Origin: Mycolicibacterium goodii
Lineage (GTDB): Bacteria > Actinomycetota > Actinomycetes > Mycobacteriales > Mycobacteriaceae
Length of the DNA stretch: 64,000 nucleotides
Assembly: GCF_001187505.1 (NCBI RefSeq)
Contig: NZ_CP012150.1
Location: forward strand, 5,986,048-6,050,047
Reading direction: 5' to 3'
The first letter of the stretch is position 1, and each line of letters starts with the position of its first letter. Positions 53,981 to 63,194 of this stretch are shown here, one piece after another. A program made the translations under genes and the position numbers. The notes beneath the pieces were generated by a model. That model made no database searches. It saw only the letters and a program-made list of their open reading frames with translations, and had not been told where the DNA came from.

Positions 53981-54877
53981 ATGATCTCGCTCACCCAACT
54001 CGAGATATTCGCGGCCGTGGTCGAGTGTGGCGGATTCTCCGGTGCGGCCAAACGGTTGTACATGAGTCAACCGTCGGTGTCTAGTCACATTCGGGCACTG
54101 GAGAATTCACTCGGCGTTCAGCTCGTCGAGCGGACCAGCCGCGGTGCGCGGGCGACCTACGCCGGAGAGGTGGTGCTGCAACACGCGCGGGAGGTGTTCG
54201 CGGTGCTCGACAGCCTCGACGGCCAGGTCGCCCAGTTGCAGGGCCTCAAGACCGGTCGCCTGGCCGTCGCGGGCACGACCACCCTTGGCACCTACCTGCT
54301 ACCTCAGCTGGTCGCGGAGTTCTCGGCGCGCATACCCGGGGTCGAGTGCCAGATCCGCGTCGGCAACGAGGATGCCGTCGAGGCGTGGCTGCTCCAGAAC
54401 GAGGTCGCCCTGGCTCTGTGCGCGGAAGAACCGCAGGACGAACGCCTGGTCACGACACCGATGTTCGAGGAACAACTGTTGCTCATCGGGCCGGCGTGGA
54501 GCCCACTCGCCGCACGGGTGCTCACGCCGGGCGACATCGCCGACCAACGGTTCATGCTGCGAGAGGTCGGCTCGGCGACGCGTCGACAGCAGGAGGCCGC
54601 CCTGGCGGCGTGGGGCCTGCCCGATGTGGAGCGATGGGAGATGTGGGGTCACGCCACCGTAAAGGAATCGGTGTGCGCGGGTCTCGGCCTGAGCATCATC
54701 TCCGAGCATGCGATCGCGCGTGAGCGCGCGTCGGGATCGCTCACGGTGCTCGACATCGACCCCGCACCCCAACGCCGCATCATCTCGCTGGTCACCCGGG
54801 CCGGTCGCGCATTGACACCACCCGAGCGCGCCTTCGTGGATCTGGTCGGCACACTCGCCCAGTGGCCCGACACCTGA
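53981..54877 (+). CDS. LysR family regulator of the phosphonoacetate cluster
   Basis: This 298-residue regulator has an N-terminal winged HTH: 'ISLTQLEIFAAVVECGGFSGAAKRLYMSQPSVSSHIRALENSLGVQLVERTSRG' (residues 2-55). The effector domain starts 'GRLAVAGTTTLGTYLLPQLVAEFSARIPGVECQIRVGNEDAVEAWLLQNEVALAL'. The ATG at 53981 is preferred over the upstream GTG, which would add residues before the HTH. It lies 73 bp after the carrier gene on the same strand. P. fluorescens phnR has the same family and position, so a role as inducer-dependent activator of the hydrolase-carrier unit is likely. Confidence 0.9.
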   Translation: MISLTQLEIFAAVVECGGFSGAAKRLYMSQPSVSSHIRALENSLGVQLVERTSRGARATYAGEVVLQHAREVFAVLDSLDGQVAQLQGLKTGRLAVAGTTTLGTYLLPQLVAEFSARIPGVECQIRVGNEDAVEAWLLQNEVALALCAEEPQDERLVTTPMFEEQLLLIGPAWSPLAARVLTPGDIADQRFMLREVGSATRRQQEAALAAWGLPDVERWEMWGHATVKESVCAGLGLSIISEHAIARERASGSLTVLDIDPAPQRRIISLVTRAGRALTPPERAFVDLVGTLAQWPDT

Positions 54878-54941
54878 AAAGGCCCGAGCGGCACCGCAAG
54901 ACGTCGACCGCGCCACCGGACCCGAGGTCCAGGGCCGCGGG

Positions 54942-55706
54942 TCAGGAACCGGTCCAGTTGGGCTTGCGCTTCTCGGCGAATGCCGTCGCACCCTCGATCG
55001 CGTCCTTCGACGTGAACACCGGCCCGACCAGCTCGCCCTGCTTCTTCCACATCTCGTCCTCGGACCACTCCGCGGACTTGACGATGATCTCCTTGGTCAC
55101 CGCGACGGCCAGCGGGCCGTTGGCGGTGATGCGCTCGGCCAGTTCGATGGCGCCGTCGAGCGCTTCGCCCGGCTCGGTCAGCTTGTTGACGAAACCCCAG
55201 GCAGCCGCCTCCTCGGCGGTGAAGTTGTCGCCGGTGAGCGCCAGCTCGAGCGCCTTCTGGTACGGGATCCGCTTGGGCAGACGCAGCAGTCCACCACCGG
55301 CGGCAACCAGCCCGCGTTTGACCTCGGGAATGCCGAACTTCGCGGTCTTGGCGGCCACGATCAGATCGGTGGCCAGCACGATCTCGGTGCCGCCGGCCAG
55401 CGCATAGCCCTCCACGGCGGCGATCAGCGGTTTGCGGGGCGGCTTCTCGGTGAAGCCGATACCGCGGCCCGGCACGTGCGGCAACTCGCCGGAGGCAAAT
55501 GCCTTGAGATCCATACCGGCACAGAAGTTGCCGCCCGCACCGGTGATGATGCCCACGGAAAGCTCTCGGGTGTCGTCGAGTTCGTCGACCGCGTCGGCGA
55601 GCCCTTTGGCCACCGCGAGATTGAACGCGTTGCGCGCTTCCGGCCGGTTGATCGTGATGATGAGCGTCCTACCCCTACGCTCCCGCAGAACCACTTCGTC
55701 TGACAC
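54942..55706 (-). CDS. Enoyl-CoA hydratase/isomerase family protein (EchA19-like)
   Basis: This 254-residue crotonase-fold enzyme has the oxyanion loop 'GAGGNFCAGMDLKAFASGE' (about residues 55-75) and 'AAVEGYALAGGTEIVLATDLIVAAKTAKFGIPEVKRGLVAAGGGLLRLP' (about 97-145). Both catalytic Glu residues (G-G-T-E and P-E-V) are present, so hydration of an enoyl-CoA is expected. The end 'FAEKRKPNWTGS' is standard. Mycobacterial relatives include EchA19, which acts on steroid side chains; the substrate here is not certain. It is divergent from a TetR gene 261 bp away, its likely regulator. Confidence 0.9.
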   Translation of the reverse strand: MSDEVVLRERRGRTLIITINRPEARNAFNLAVAKGLADAVDELDDTRELSVGIITGAGGNFCAGMDLKAFASGELPHVPGRGIGFTEKPPRKPLIAAVEGYALAGGTEIVLATDLIVAAKTAKFGIPEVKRGLVAAGGGLLRLPKRIPYQKALELALTGDNFTAEEAAAWGFVNKLTEPGEALDGAIELAERITANGPLAVAVTKEIIVKSAEWSEDEMWKKQGELVGPVFTSKDAIEGATAFAEKRKPNWTGS

Positions 55707-55967
55707 CCTTGCCCCTTGCGCTCACGACCAGACCACCAACACCGACCGGAAAAGCCTACTATCGCGATTACAGTACGTGGGCGATTCGGCGCCGGCCGCC
55801 GGGCGAGCGACAGGCCGGGAGCCGGTGGACAACGGGCGCACCAGATGCCTGGCGGTACGGTTGACGGTGTTGTGACCCGACGACGCGCATGCAGGGGCGC
55901 AGTTCAGGCGTCGGTCAGCGGCACCTCGGATGCCGCAGGCGTACGCCGCGCCGACGACGTGAGCTGT

Positions 55968-56729
55968 ATGGATCTTATGGAGGTGCCTGCTGTGGCGAAG
56001 CAACCGGCCGCTGGCAAACGCCAACGGCGCGAACGCGGTTCCATCAATCCCGAGGACATCATCAAGGGCGCCTTCGAGTTGGCCGAGAAGGTTTCGGTCG
56101 ACAACCTGAGCATGCCGCTGCTCGGCAGGCATCTGGGCGTCGGCGTCACCAGCATCTACTGGTACTTCCGCAAGAAGGACGATCTGCTCAATGCGATGAC
56201 CGATCGCGCGCTGCGCGAATTTGTCGTCGCCACTCCCTATGTGGAGGCCGAGGACTGGCGCGAATCGCTGGCCAACCATGCCCGGACCATGCGGAAAGCG
56301 TTCATGGCCAACCCGATTTTGTGCGACCTCATCCTGATCCGCTCCGCGCTGAGCCCGCGGGCGGCGCGCGTCGGTGCGCACGAGGTCGAGTCGGCGATCG
56401 CGAATCTGGTCGAGGCGGGCCTGTTGGTCGAGGACGCGTTCGACACCTATTCGGCCGTCTCGGTGCACGTCCGCGGATCGGTTGTGCTGCATCGCCTCTA
56501 CGAGAAGAACCGGGCCAACGACAACGCACCGAGCCTCTTCGAAGATGCCATGGTGATCAACCCCGAGACCACGCCGCTGCTGGCGCAGGTCACCAGCGAG
56601 GGACACCGCATCGGCGCGGCCGACGAACAGAACTTCGAATACGGATTGCAGTGCATCCTCGACCACGCCGCGCGGCTGATCGAGTCCGGGCCGGGCCGGA
56701 AGCCGCGCCGAAAAGCAGCTGCCGGCTGA
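55968..56729 (+). CDS. TetR family regulator in beta-oxidation cluster
   Basis: This 253-residue regulator has a TetR HTH at about residues 32-75 ('IIKGAFELAEKVSVDNLSMPLLGRHLGVGVTSIYWYFRKKDDLLNAM'), and the C-terminal domain has 'LVEAGLLVEDAFDTYSAVSVHVRGSVVLHRLYEKN'. The start is uncertain: the ATG at 55968 or one three codons later. The N-terminal 25 residues are basic and disordered (K-R-Q-R-R-E-R-G). It is divergent from the enoyl-CoA hydratase gene and convergent with the thiolase gene, 21 bp apart. Control of this beta-oxidation region by a CoA thioester ligand, as for other such TetRs, is inference. Confidence 0.88.
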   Translation: MDLMEVPAVAKQPAAGKRQRRERGSINPEDIIKGAFELAEKVSVDNLSMPLLGRHLGVGVTSIYWYFRKKDDLLNAMTDRALREFVVATPYVEAEDWRESLANHARTMRKAFMANPILCDLILIRSALSPRAARVGAHEVESAIANLVEAGLLVEDAFDTYSAVSVHVRGSVVLHRLYEKNRANDNAPSLFEDAMVINPETTPLLAQVTSEGHRIGAADEQNFEYGLQCILDHAARLIESGPGRKPRRKAAAG

Positions 56730-56750
56730 GGATCTGCGGCATCACGATCG

Positions 56751-57935
56751 CTAGACCTCGACGACGACCGCGCCGCCCTGACCGCCGCCCGCGCACATCG
56801 CTGCGACCCCGATGCCGCCACCGCGGCGCTGCAGTTCGTACACCAGGGTCGTGACCATCCGGGCGCCGGACGCCGCGATGGGGTGGCCCAGGCTGCATCC
56901 ACTGCCGTTGAAGTTCACCAGGTCCTCGTCGAGGCCGTATTCCTTGCAGGCCGCGATCGGCACCGAGGCGAATGCCTCGTTGATCTCCCACAGCGCGACA
57001 TCCGAGGGCTTGAGACCCGCACGGTCGAGCACCTTGCCGATCACCTTGACACCGCCGAGACCGGTATCGCGTGGCGGGACGCCGACGGCGCCCCACGCCT
57101 TCACGGTGGCCATCACGGTCAACCCGTTGGCGGCGGCGTACTCGCCGTCGACGAGCGCGACCCCCGCTGCGGCGTCGTTGGTGCCGCTGCTGTTGCCCGC
57201 CGTGATCGAAAAACCCTCGATCTCGGGGTGCAGCACCTTCAGGCCCGCGAGCTTCTCGACGGTGGTGTCGCGCCGGGGATGCTCGTCGACGCTGAAGTCG
57301 GTCACCGATCCGTCGAACTGGGTCACCTTGAGCGGCACGATCTCGTCGAGGAACTTGCCCGCGTCGATCGCCGCGACGGCGCGCTGATGCGACCGCGCCG
57401 CCCACGCGTCCATCTCCTCGCGGCTGATCCCGGCCGCCTGCGCGGTGTTCCAGCCGACCGTGATCGACATGTCCTTCGTCGGCGCATCCGGCGTCTCGAC
57501 ATGCGTCGGCGGCATCCACCGCTCCTCGAACCTCAACTCGGGTCCGGGAATGCGCCAGTTGACCAGCGGCGTCATCGACAGCGACTGCACACCGCCGGCG
57601 ACGAGTACACGCTCCATACCCGAGCCGATCTGCGCGGCGGCGTTGCCGATCGCGGTGAGACTGCCCGCGCAGTGCCGGTTGACCGACTGGCCCGGCACGT
57701 GTTGCAGCCCGGTGGCGTCGGCCGCGTAACGCGCGAGATCACCGCCGCCGTAATGGGACTCGGCGAAGATGATGTCATCGATGTCGGCCGGGTCGACACC
57801 GGAGCGCCGCACGATCTCCGGGAGCACCGTGGTGATCAGCGTCTCCGGCGGGGTGTTGACCAGGGTTCCTTTGAAGGACCGGCCGATGGCCGTCCTGGCG
57901 GCGCCGACGATGACGGGTGTGGGCATGAGGTTCAC
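56751..57935 (-). CDS. Acetyl-CoA acyltransferase (thiolase), FadA-like
   Basis: This 394-residue thiolase splits 3-ketoacyl-CoA with CoA, or runs the reverse condensation. The nucleophile Cys is in 'VNRHCAGSLTAIGNAA' (about residue 90). The later 'GSGCSLGHPIAASGARMVTTLVYEL' supplies His, and 'AAMCAGGGQGGAVVVEV' the second Cys near the C-terminus. All catalytic residues are intact. The first codons may differ: an ATG three codons later ('M-P-T-P-V-I-V-G-A-A-R-T') fits the family better. It ends convergent with the TetR gene. A shared promoter element, TACGATAT, lies just upstream and also before the fabG-like operon at the right edge. Confidence 0.92.
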   Translation of the reverse strand: MNLMPTPVIVGAARTAIGRSFKGTLVNTPPETLITTVLPEIVRRSGVDPADIDDIIFAESHYGGGDLARYAADATGLQHVPGQSVNRHCAGSLTAIGNAAAQIGSGMERVLVAGGVQSLSMTPLVNWRIPGPELRFEERWMPPTHVETPDAPTKDMSITVGWNTAQAAGISREEMDAWAARSHQRAVAAIDAGKFLDEIVPLKVTQFDGSVTDFSVDEHPRRDTTVEKLAGLKVLHPEIEGFSITAGNSSGTNDAAAGVALVDGEYAAANGLTVMATVKAWGAVGVPPRDTGLGGVKVIGKVLDRAGLKPSDVALWEINEAFASVPIAACKEYGLDEDLVNFNGSGCSLGHPIAASGARMVTTLVYELQRRGGGIGVAAMCAGGGQGGAVVVEV

Positions 57936-57938
57936 CTT

Positions 57939-57966
57939 TACGATATCGAGTACTGATGTAACGTTA
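57939..57966. promoter_or_regulatory. AT-rich promoter region of thiolase gene
   Basis: TACGATAT (57939-57946) and the palindrome TAACGTTA (57959-57966) lie 4 and 24 bp upstream of the thiolase start. TACGATAT recurs at 63993-64000 before the second beta-oxidation operon. It is a candidate site for a common regulator, such as the TetR or GntR protein. Confidence 0.35.
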
Positions 57967-58047
57967 GCACCTCACCGCCGACTGTCGATCCGGCATGTTG
58001 GAATGCGCGTCACGCAGCCGAAAACGGCCGGCTGCTCGACCCCACGC

Positions 58048-58992
58048 TCATGCCGTGGGGAACGACAGATTCGCAAACTTCTCCGAGATCTCCCACATGC
58101 GTTGGGCCTGCTCGGTGCCGTGGAGCCGCGAGTAGAGCTTCTGCTCTGCCGGTGGCCCACCGAGATGCCCTGGTCCACTCGGCCCGTAGAACCCACCACG
58201 CCGTGCATCGGGGGATGTGGCGGCGTAAAGGGCAGGCAGTTGCGCGGTGTGCACGGTCCCGAAAAGGATGCCGCGGGAGGACAGCGAACGGATCAGCCGC
58301 AACTTCCAGTCGTCGCGTGCGCGCCCGGTATCCGGCCGAGCCGCAAGCAGATTGGTCGGCGCCACCCCGGGGTGGGACAGATTGCTCGTGATGCCCCACC
58401 CGTGGGCCTGACTGCGTCGGTCGAGTTCCAGGCCGAAGAGCCCGAACGCGATCTTCGACTGGCTGTACGCCTTGGCGCCGTCGTACGAACGCTCCCAGTT
58501 CAGGTCGTCCCAGTTGATGGCTTGCTGATTCGCCGCCACGCTGATTTGTGAGGTCACCCGCGCCTCACCGGCACGCAGCAGGGGCAGCAGATGGGCCACG
58601 AGGGCGAAGTGTCCGAGGTGGTTGGTGCCGAACTGCAATTCGAACCCGTCGGCGGTCGTCCGCCGCTCGGGCGGGGTCATGACGCCGGCGTTGTTGATGA
58701 GCAGATGGATCGGCTGCCCCTCTTCGAGCAGGGTCTTGCCGAGCGCGGCCACGGAGGCCAGCGACGACAGGTCGAGTTCCCGCAGCGACACTTCGGCCAG
58801 GGGGTTCGTCTCACGGATGGTCGTAAGGGCCGCCTTCCCCTTGGCTTCATTGCGCACCGGCAGAATCACTTCGGCGCCGGCCGAGGCGAGCCTCGCGGCG
58901 ATGCCGAGCCCGATGCCGTCGCTGGCACCGGTGACGACGGCGCGTCGGCCCGACAGATCGGGAATGGTGATGTCGATGGGTTTATCTGGCAT
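58048..58992 (-). CDS. Short-chain dehydrogenase, retinol-dehydrogenase-like
   Basis: This 314-residue SDR has the coenzyme motif T-G-A-S-D-G-I-G (about residues 20-27), 'NNAGVM', and the active-site Y-S-Q-S-K at '[20 protein letters not shown]'. It includes a longer substrate loop ('[18 protein letters not shown]') as in WWOX/retinol or protochlorophyllide-type SDRs. The ATG at 58992 has GAGGAG upstream; the earlier frame is a shadow. It probably oxidises or reduces a lipophilic alcohol/ketone. It is divergent from the XRE regulator gene, 184 bp away, which likely controls it. Confidence 0.9.
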   Translation of the reverse strand: MPDKPIDITIPDLSGRRAVVTGASDGIGLGIAARLASAGAEVILPVRNEAKGKAALTTIRETNPLAEVSLRELDLSSLASVAALGKTLLEEGQPIHLLINNAGVMTPPERRTTADGFELQFGTNHLGHFALVAHLLPLLRAGEARVTSQISVAANQQAINWDDLNWERSYDGAKAYSQSKIAFGLFGLELDRRSQAHGWGITSNLSHPGVAPTNLLAARPDTGRARDDWKLRLIRSLSSRGILFGTVHTAQLPALYAATSPDARRGGFYGPSGPGHLGGPPAEQKLYSRLHGTEQAQRMWEISEKFANLSFPTA

Positions 58993-59176
58993 GTGTGCTC
59001 CTCGGTGGTCTGACTGCATCCCATCCTCGGCCGCCACGGCGCGGTGAGTCAGTGCCGGTTGATCCACTGACTGCGAATCACAGGAAAACGACCCAACCGG
59101 TGAAGGGGTGGATCGGCAGTCTGTGGATAGGCGGACCCGCGGGCGGTAGAAATGGGCCGGTAAGGAGGTTCACACG

Positions 59177-60034
59177 GTGATAGATCGGACCGGCCTCGCA
59201 GATTTCCTCCGGCGCCGCAGAGAGTCGTTGCAGCCGGAAGACGTCGGCCTGCCCCGCGGGCGACGTCGCAGGACCACCGGCCTGCGTCGCGAAGAAGTCG
59301 CGGCTCTGTGCCACATGTCGACCGACTACTACTCACGCCTGGAGCGCGGGCACGGCCCCAAGCCGTCGGAGCAGATGATCGCGTCCATGGCCCAGGGGCT
59401 GCATCTTTCCCTCGATGAGCGCGATCACCTGTTCCGGCTCGCCGGGTCTGCACCGCCCTCCCGGGGCACCGACAGCGAACACATCAGCCCCGGGCTGTTG
59501 CGGATCTTCGACCGCCTCGACGACACGCCCGCAGAGATCGTCACCGAACTCGGCGAAACCCTGCGCCAGACCCCACTGTCGGTGGCATTGACCGGGGACT
59601 CGACGAACCATCAAGGCCCGGCGCGCAGCATCGGCTACCGGTGGTTCACCGACCCCGCCACCCGCAGGCTCTACGCCCCCGAAGAGCATGAGTTCCTCAC
59701 CCGCATGTTCGTGTCGAACCTGCGTGCACTGGCGACGTTGCGTGGCCCCGGATCCCGCGCCGCGCACTACGCAGATCTGCTGCAGGCGCAGAGCGAGGAA
59801 TTCCGGCGGGTCTGGGACGACCACGAGATCGGCCTACGTCCCCGTGAGGTGAAGCACTTCATCCATCCCGAGCTGGGCACGCTGGAACTGCACTGCCAAA
59901 CCCTGCTCGACCCCGAACAGTCGCACCTTTTGCTCGTCTACACCGCCGTGCCCGGCAGCGAGAGCCACGAGAAGCTGCAGTTGCTGTCGGTCATCGGCGC
60001 GCAGACCCTGGGCTCAGGCGTGTCAGAGGTGTGA
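59177..60034 (+). CDS. XRE family regulator with MmyB-like ligand domain
   Basis: This 285-residue regulator has an N-terminal XRE HTH: 'GLRREEVAALCHMSTDYYSRLERGHGPKPSEQMIASMAQGLHLSLDERDHLFRLAG' (about residues 34-90). Then follows an MmyB-like PAS ligand domain: 'PLSVALTGDSTNHQGPARSIGYRWFTDPATRRLYAPEEHEFLTRMFVSNLRALATLRGPGSRAAHYADLL'. Known MmyB relatives bind fatty-acid-like ligands and control adjacent oxidoreductases. GTG start with AAGGAGG 9 nt upstream. It is divergent from the SDR gene and is the obvious regulator of it. It ends 42 bp before the convergent GntR gene. Confidence 0.92.
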   Translation: MIDRTGLADFLRRRRESLQPEDVGLPRGRRRRTTGLRREEVAALCHMSTDYYSRLERGHGPKPSEQMIASMAQGLHLSLDERDHLFRLAGSAPPSRGTDSEHISPGLLRIFDRLDDTPAEIVTELGETLRQTPLSVALTGDSTNHQGPARSIGYRWFTDPATRRLYAPEEHEFLTRMFVSNLRALATLRGPGSRAAHYADLLQAQSEEFRRVWDDHEIGLRPREVKHFIHPELGTLELHCQTLLDPEQSHLLLVYTAVPGSESHEKLQLLSVIGAQTLGSGVSEV

Positions 60035-60076
60035 TCGGATGCGGGCGTCGGCGCGGCCGGTGTGCCATCCGCAGAC

Positions 60077-60745
60077 CTACTTCAGAACGCCGAGCCGGGC
60101 CAGATGGTCGATCAAGGGTTTGGACGCCGCACACAGATGGTCGGCCATGGCGGCGCGCGCGAGTTCACCGTCCCGCTTGCCGAGCGCGTCGAGGATGCGG
60201 CGGTGGTCGTGCGTGGACTGTTCGGGCCAGCCTTCGACGGTCGGAAAGACCGATTCCAGTGCGTAGCGGGTGATCTGGGACATCAGCTGGGCGAGCTTGG
60301 GTGACTCTGCCGCGCGGTTGACGCCGCGGTGGAACGCGTGGTTGAGCCGCACCGCCGCCTCGTGGTCGTTGCGCGCGTAGGCCTCCTCAAGCTCACGCTG
60401 GATCCGGCCGAGCTCCTCGAGCTGGGTATCGGTGATCTGCCCGGCCGCGCGCGCCGCCAACTGCCCACCGATGTGCGCCTGCACCCCGGCCACGTCGTCG
60501 ATGTCACGGCGCGTCACGGGCAGCACCATGAAGCCACGCCGGGGCTGCTGCGTGAGCAACCCCTCGGTGCGCAGCCCGAACAGCGCCTCACGCACCGGGG
60601 TCACGCTGATTCCGAGTTCGGCGGCGAGCTGGTCGAGCCGAATGTATCTGCCCGCCGGGTAGGTGCCGTCGAAGATCCGTCGCCGAATGAGGCGCGCCAC
60701 GTCCTCGGCCAGCTGTGGGCGCGCGGCGAAATCCGGAACGGTCAC
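60077..60745 (-). CDS. GntR family regulator (FadR-like C-terminal domain)
   Basis: This 222-residue regulator has a GntR winged HTH: 'EDVARLIRRRIFDGTYPAGRYIRLDQLAAELGISVTPVREALFGLRTEGLLTQQPRRGFMV' (about residues 14-74). The all-helical FCD effector domain follows ('LEELGRIQRELEEAYARNDHEAAVRLNHAFHRGVNRAAESPKLAQLMSQITRYALE...STHDHRRILDALGKRD'). The His and Asp residues of the FCD metal site are visible. GTG start lies 3 nt after the acyl-CoA dehydrogenase stop, so it is the last gene of the fabG-like - thiolase - dehydrogenase operon and probably autoregulates it. Confidence 0.92.
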   Translation of the reverse strand: MTVPDFAARPQLAEDVARLIRRRIFDGTYPAGRYIRLDQLAAELGISVTPVREALFGLRTEGLLTQQPRRGFMVLPVTRRDIDDVAGVQAHIGGQLAARAAGQITDTQLEELGRIQRELEEAYARNDHEAAVRLNHAFHRGVNRAAESPKLAQLMSQITRYALESVFPTVEGWPEQSTHDHRRILDALGKRDGELARAAMADHLCAASKPLIDHLARLGVLK

Positions 60746-60748
60746 CGC

Positions 60749-61942
60749 TCAGACCTTGTAGTCCGCCAGCAACCGCTTGCTGATGATGTTTTTCTGGATC
60801 TCACTGGTCCCCTCGCCGATGAGCAGGAACGGCGCGTCCCGCATCAGCCGCTCGATCTCGTACTCCTTGGAGTAGCCGTAACCTCCGTGGATCCGGAAGG
60901 CCTGCTGTGTGACCTCCGAACAGAACTCGCTGGCAAGGTATTTGGCCATACCCGCCGCCACGTCGTTGCGTTCGCCGGAGTCCTTGAGGCGCGCGGCGTT
61001 GACCATCATGAGGTGGGCTGCCTCGACCTTGGTGGCCATCTCGGCCAATTGGAATGCCACGGCCTGGTGTTCGGCGATCGGCCTGCCGAATGTCTCACGC
61101 TGCTGCGCATACCGCACCGCGAGCTCGAAGGCCCGCAGCCCGACACCGCAGGCACGGGCCGCGACGTTGACGCGGCCCACCTCGACTCCGTCCATCATCT
61201 GGAAGAAGCCCCGGCCCGGCAGGCCGCCGAGGATGTCATCGGCGTTGGCGCGGTAGCCGTCGAAGATCAGCTCGGTGGTGTCGATGCCCTTGTAGCCGAG
61301 CTTGTCGAGCTTGCCCGGAATCGTCAGGCCCGGCAGCACTTCGCCGAAACCCTCGGGTTTCTCGATCAGGAACGCGGTGAGGTTGCGGTGTGGTTTCTCG
61401 GCGCCCTCGTCGGTCCGGACCAGCGCGGCCACCAGCGTGGAACTGCCGCCGTTGGTCAGCCACATCTTCTGGCCGTCGATGGTGTAGGTGCCGTCGCCGT
61501 TGTCCGTGGCGCGCGTGCGGATCGCCGCGACGTCCGAGCCCAGCTCGGGTTCGGACATCGAGAACGCGCCGCGGGTCTCTCCGGTTGCCATGCGCGGCAG
61601 GAACTTCTGCTTCTGCGCGTCGGTGCCGTGCTGACGGATCATGTACGCGACGATGAAGTGCGTGTTGATCACACCGGACACGCTCATCCAGCCCCGCGCG
61701 AGTTCCTCGACGCACAGCGCGTAGGTGAGCAGCGACTCGCCGAGCCCGCCGTACTCCTCGGGGATCATCAACCCGAACAGGCCCATCATCTTCATCTGGT
61801 CGACGATCGCCTGCGGGTAGGTGTCGGAGTGTTCGAGCTCCTGTGCGGCCGGGATGATCTCCTTGTCGACGAACTTCCGGACCGTCGAGAGGATCTCGGT
61901 CTGGAATTCCGTGAGCCCCAGGGTCTGGGCCAACCGTGTCAT
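60749..61942 (-). CDS. Acyl-CoA dehydrogenase
   Basis: This 397-residue flavoenzyme introduces the first double bond of beta-oxidation. The N-terminal 'FVDKEIIPAAQELEHSDTYPQAIVDQMKMMGLFGLMIPEEYGGLGES' and middle 'GAFSMSEPELGSDVAAIRTRATDNGDGTYTIDGQKMWLTNGG' are standard. The catalytic Glu occurs in 'LIGEGTSEIQKNIISKRLL' near residue 378. The start ATG at 61942 is preferred; the frame upstream is a shadow of the thiolase gene. It lies 31 nt after the thiolase stop, in one operon. A branched-chain or steroid-side-chain substrate is possible, but the usual short-chain form is also compatible. Confidence 0.93.
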   Translation of the reverse strand: MTRLAQTLGLTEFQTEILSTVRKFVDKEIIPAAQELEHSDTYPQAIVDQMKMMGLFGLMIPEEYGGLGESLLTYALCVEELARGWMSVSGVINTHFIVAYMIRQHGTDAQKQKFLPRMATGETRGAFSMSEPELGSDVAAIRTRATDNGDGTYTIDGQKMWLTNGGSSTLVAALVRTDEGAEKPHRNLTAFLIEKPEGFGEVLPGLTIPGKLDKLGYKGIDTTELIFDGYRANADDILGGLPGRGFFQMMDGVEVGRVNVAARACGVGLRAFELAVRYAQQRETFGRPIAEHQAVAFQLAEMATKVEAAHLMMVNAARLKDSGERNDVAAGMAKYLASEFCSEVTQQAFRIHGGYGYSKEYEIERLMRDAPFLLIGEGTSEIQKNIISKRLLADYKV

Positions 61943-61973
61943 AGCGCGATCCCGCTCCGCTTCGCGCTGCCGG

Positions 61974-63194
61974 TCATCCGGCAACCCGTTCGAACACCGC
62001 GGCCAGTCCCTGGCCGCCGCCGATGCACATGGTCTCAAGCCCGTAACGCGCCTGCCGCCGGTGCAGTTCGCGCGCGAGCGTCGCGAGCATGCGGCCACCG
62101 GTCGCGCCCACCGGGTGGCCGAGCGAGATACCGGAACCGCGGACGTTGGTGCGCTCATGGTCGGCCGCGCCGAACTTCCACTCCCGCATCACCGCGAGCG
62201 CCTGCGCGGCGAACGCCTCGTTGAGTTCGATGAGGTCGATGTCGGCCAGCGTCAGCCCGGCCTTGGCCAGTGCCACCTCGGTCGCCGGGACCGGGCCGAT
62301 GCCCATGACGTCGGGCGCCACACCGGCCGAACCCCACGACACCAGCCGCACCAGCGGCCGCAGTCGGAGTTCCGCCGCCTTCTCCGGCGTCGTGACGATG
62401 CACATCGACGCGGCGTCGTTCTGACCGCTGGAGTTGCCTGCTGTCACCGTCGCCTCCGGATCCTGTTTGAGCAGAACGGGTTTGAGCTCGGCGAGGGTCT
62501 CGACCGTGGTGTCGGCACGCGGGTGCTCGTCGACGCCGATGGTCTCCTCGCCCTTGCGGGTGCGGACGGTGACCGGGATGATCTCCTCGGCCAGCACGCC
62601 TTCGGCCTGCGCCGCGACCGCGCGCCGATGCGAACGGACCGCGAGTTCGTCCTGTTCGGTGCGGCTGATCCGGTACTCACGCCGCAGGTTCTCGGCGGTT
62701 TCGAGCATGCCGCCGGGTACCGGGTGGAACTTGCCGCCCGCGGTGGTGCGTCCCCGAGCGAGTCCGTCGTGGATCTGCACACCGGTTCGGGCGCCGCCCC
62801 ACCGCATGTCGGTGGAGTAGAACGCGACGTTGCTCATGCTCTCGGCACCGCCTGCCACCACCAGATCGTGGTCGCCGCTGCCCACCTGCAGGCCCGCCTG
62901 GATCACGGCCTGCAGGCCCGAACCGCACCGGCGGTCCACCTGCATGCCGGGCACCGTGGTCGGCAAGCCGGCGTCGAGGGCGACGACGCGGCCGATCGCG
63001 GGGGCCTCGCTGTTGGGATAGCAGTGCCCCAGGATGACGTCTTGCACCTGATCCGGTGCGACGCCGGTGCGCTCGAGAAGGCCGTTGAGCGCGCTCACCC
63101 CGAGCTCGACCGCGGTGAGGGATCGAAACATGCCGCCGTAGCGGCCGATCGGGGTTCGGACGGGTTCGCAGATGACGGCGTCGCGCAGGTTCAT
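61974..63194 (-). CDS. Acetyl-CoA acetyltransferase (thiolase)
   Basis: This 406-residue thiolase has the Cys nucleophile in '[23 protein letters not shown]' (about residue 90). '[28 protein letters not shown]' carries His and '[16 protein letters not shown]' the second Cys. All catalytic residues are intact. It overlaps the fabG-like SDR gene by 4 nt and precedes the acyl-CoA dehydrogenase gene, so one operon covers dehydrogenation, ketoacyl reduction/oxidation and thiolysis. Which direction the pathway runs cannot be read from sequence; with a dehydrogenase present, degradation is more likely. Confidence 0.93.
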   Translation of the reverse strand: MNLRDAVICEPVRTPIGRYGGMFRSLTAVELGVSALNGLLERTGVAPDQVQDVILGHCYPNSEAPAIGRVVALDAGLPTTVPGMQVDRRCGSGLQAVIQAGLQVGSGDHDLVVAGGAESMSNVAFYSTDMRWGGARTGVQIHDGLARGRTTAGGKFHPVPGGMLETAENLRREYRISRTEQDELAVRSHRRAVAAQAEGVLAEEIIPVTVRTRKGEETIGVDEHPRADTTVETLAELKPVLLKQDPEATVTAGNSSGQNDAASMCIVTTPEKAAELRLRPLVRLVSWGSAGVAPDVMGIGPVPATEVALAKAGLTLADIDLIELNEAFAAQALAVMREWKFGAADHERTNVRGSGISLGHPVGATGGRMLATLARELHRRQARYGLETMCIGGGQGLAAVFERVAG

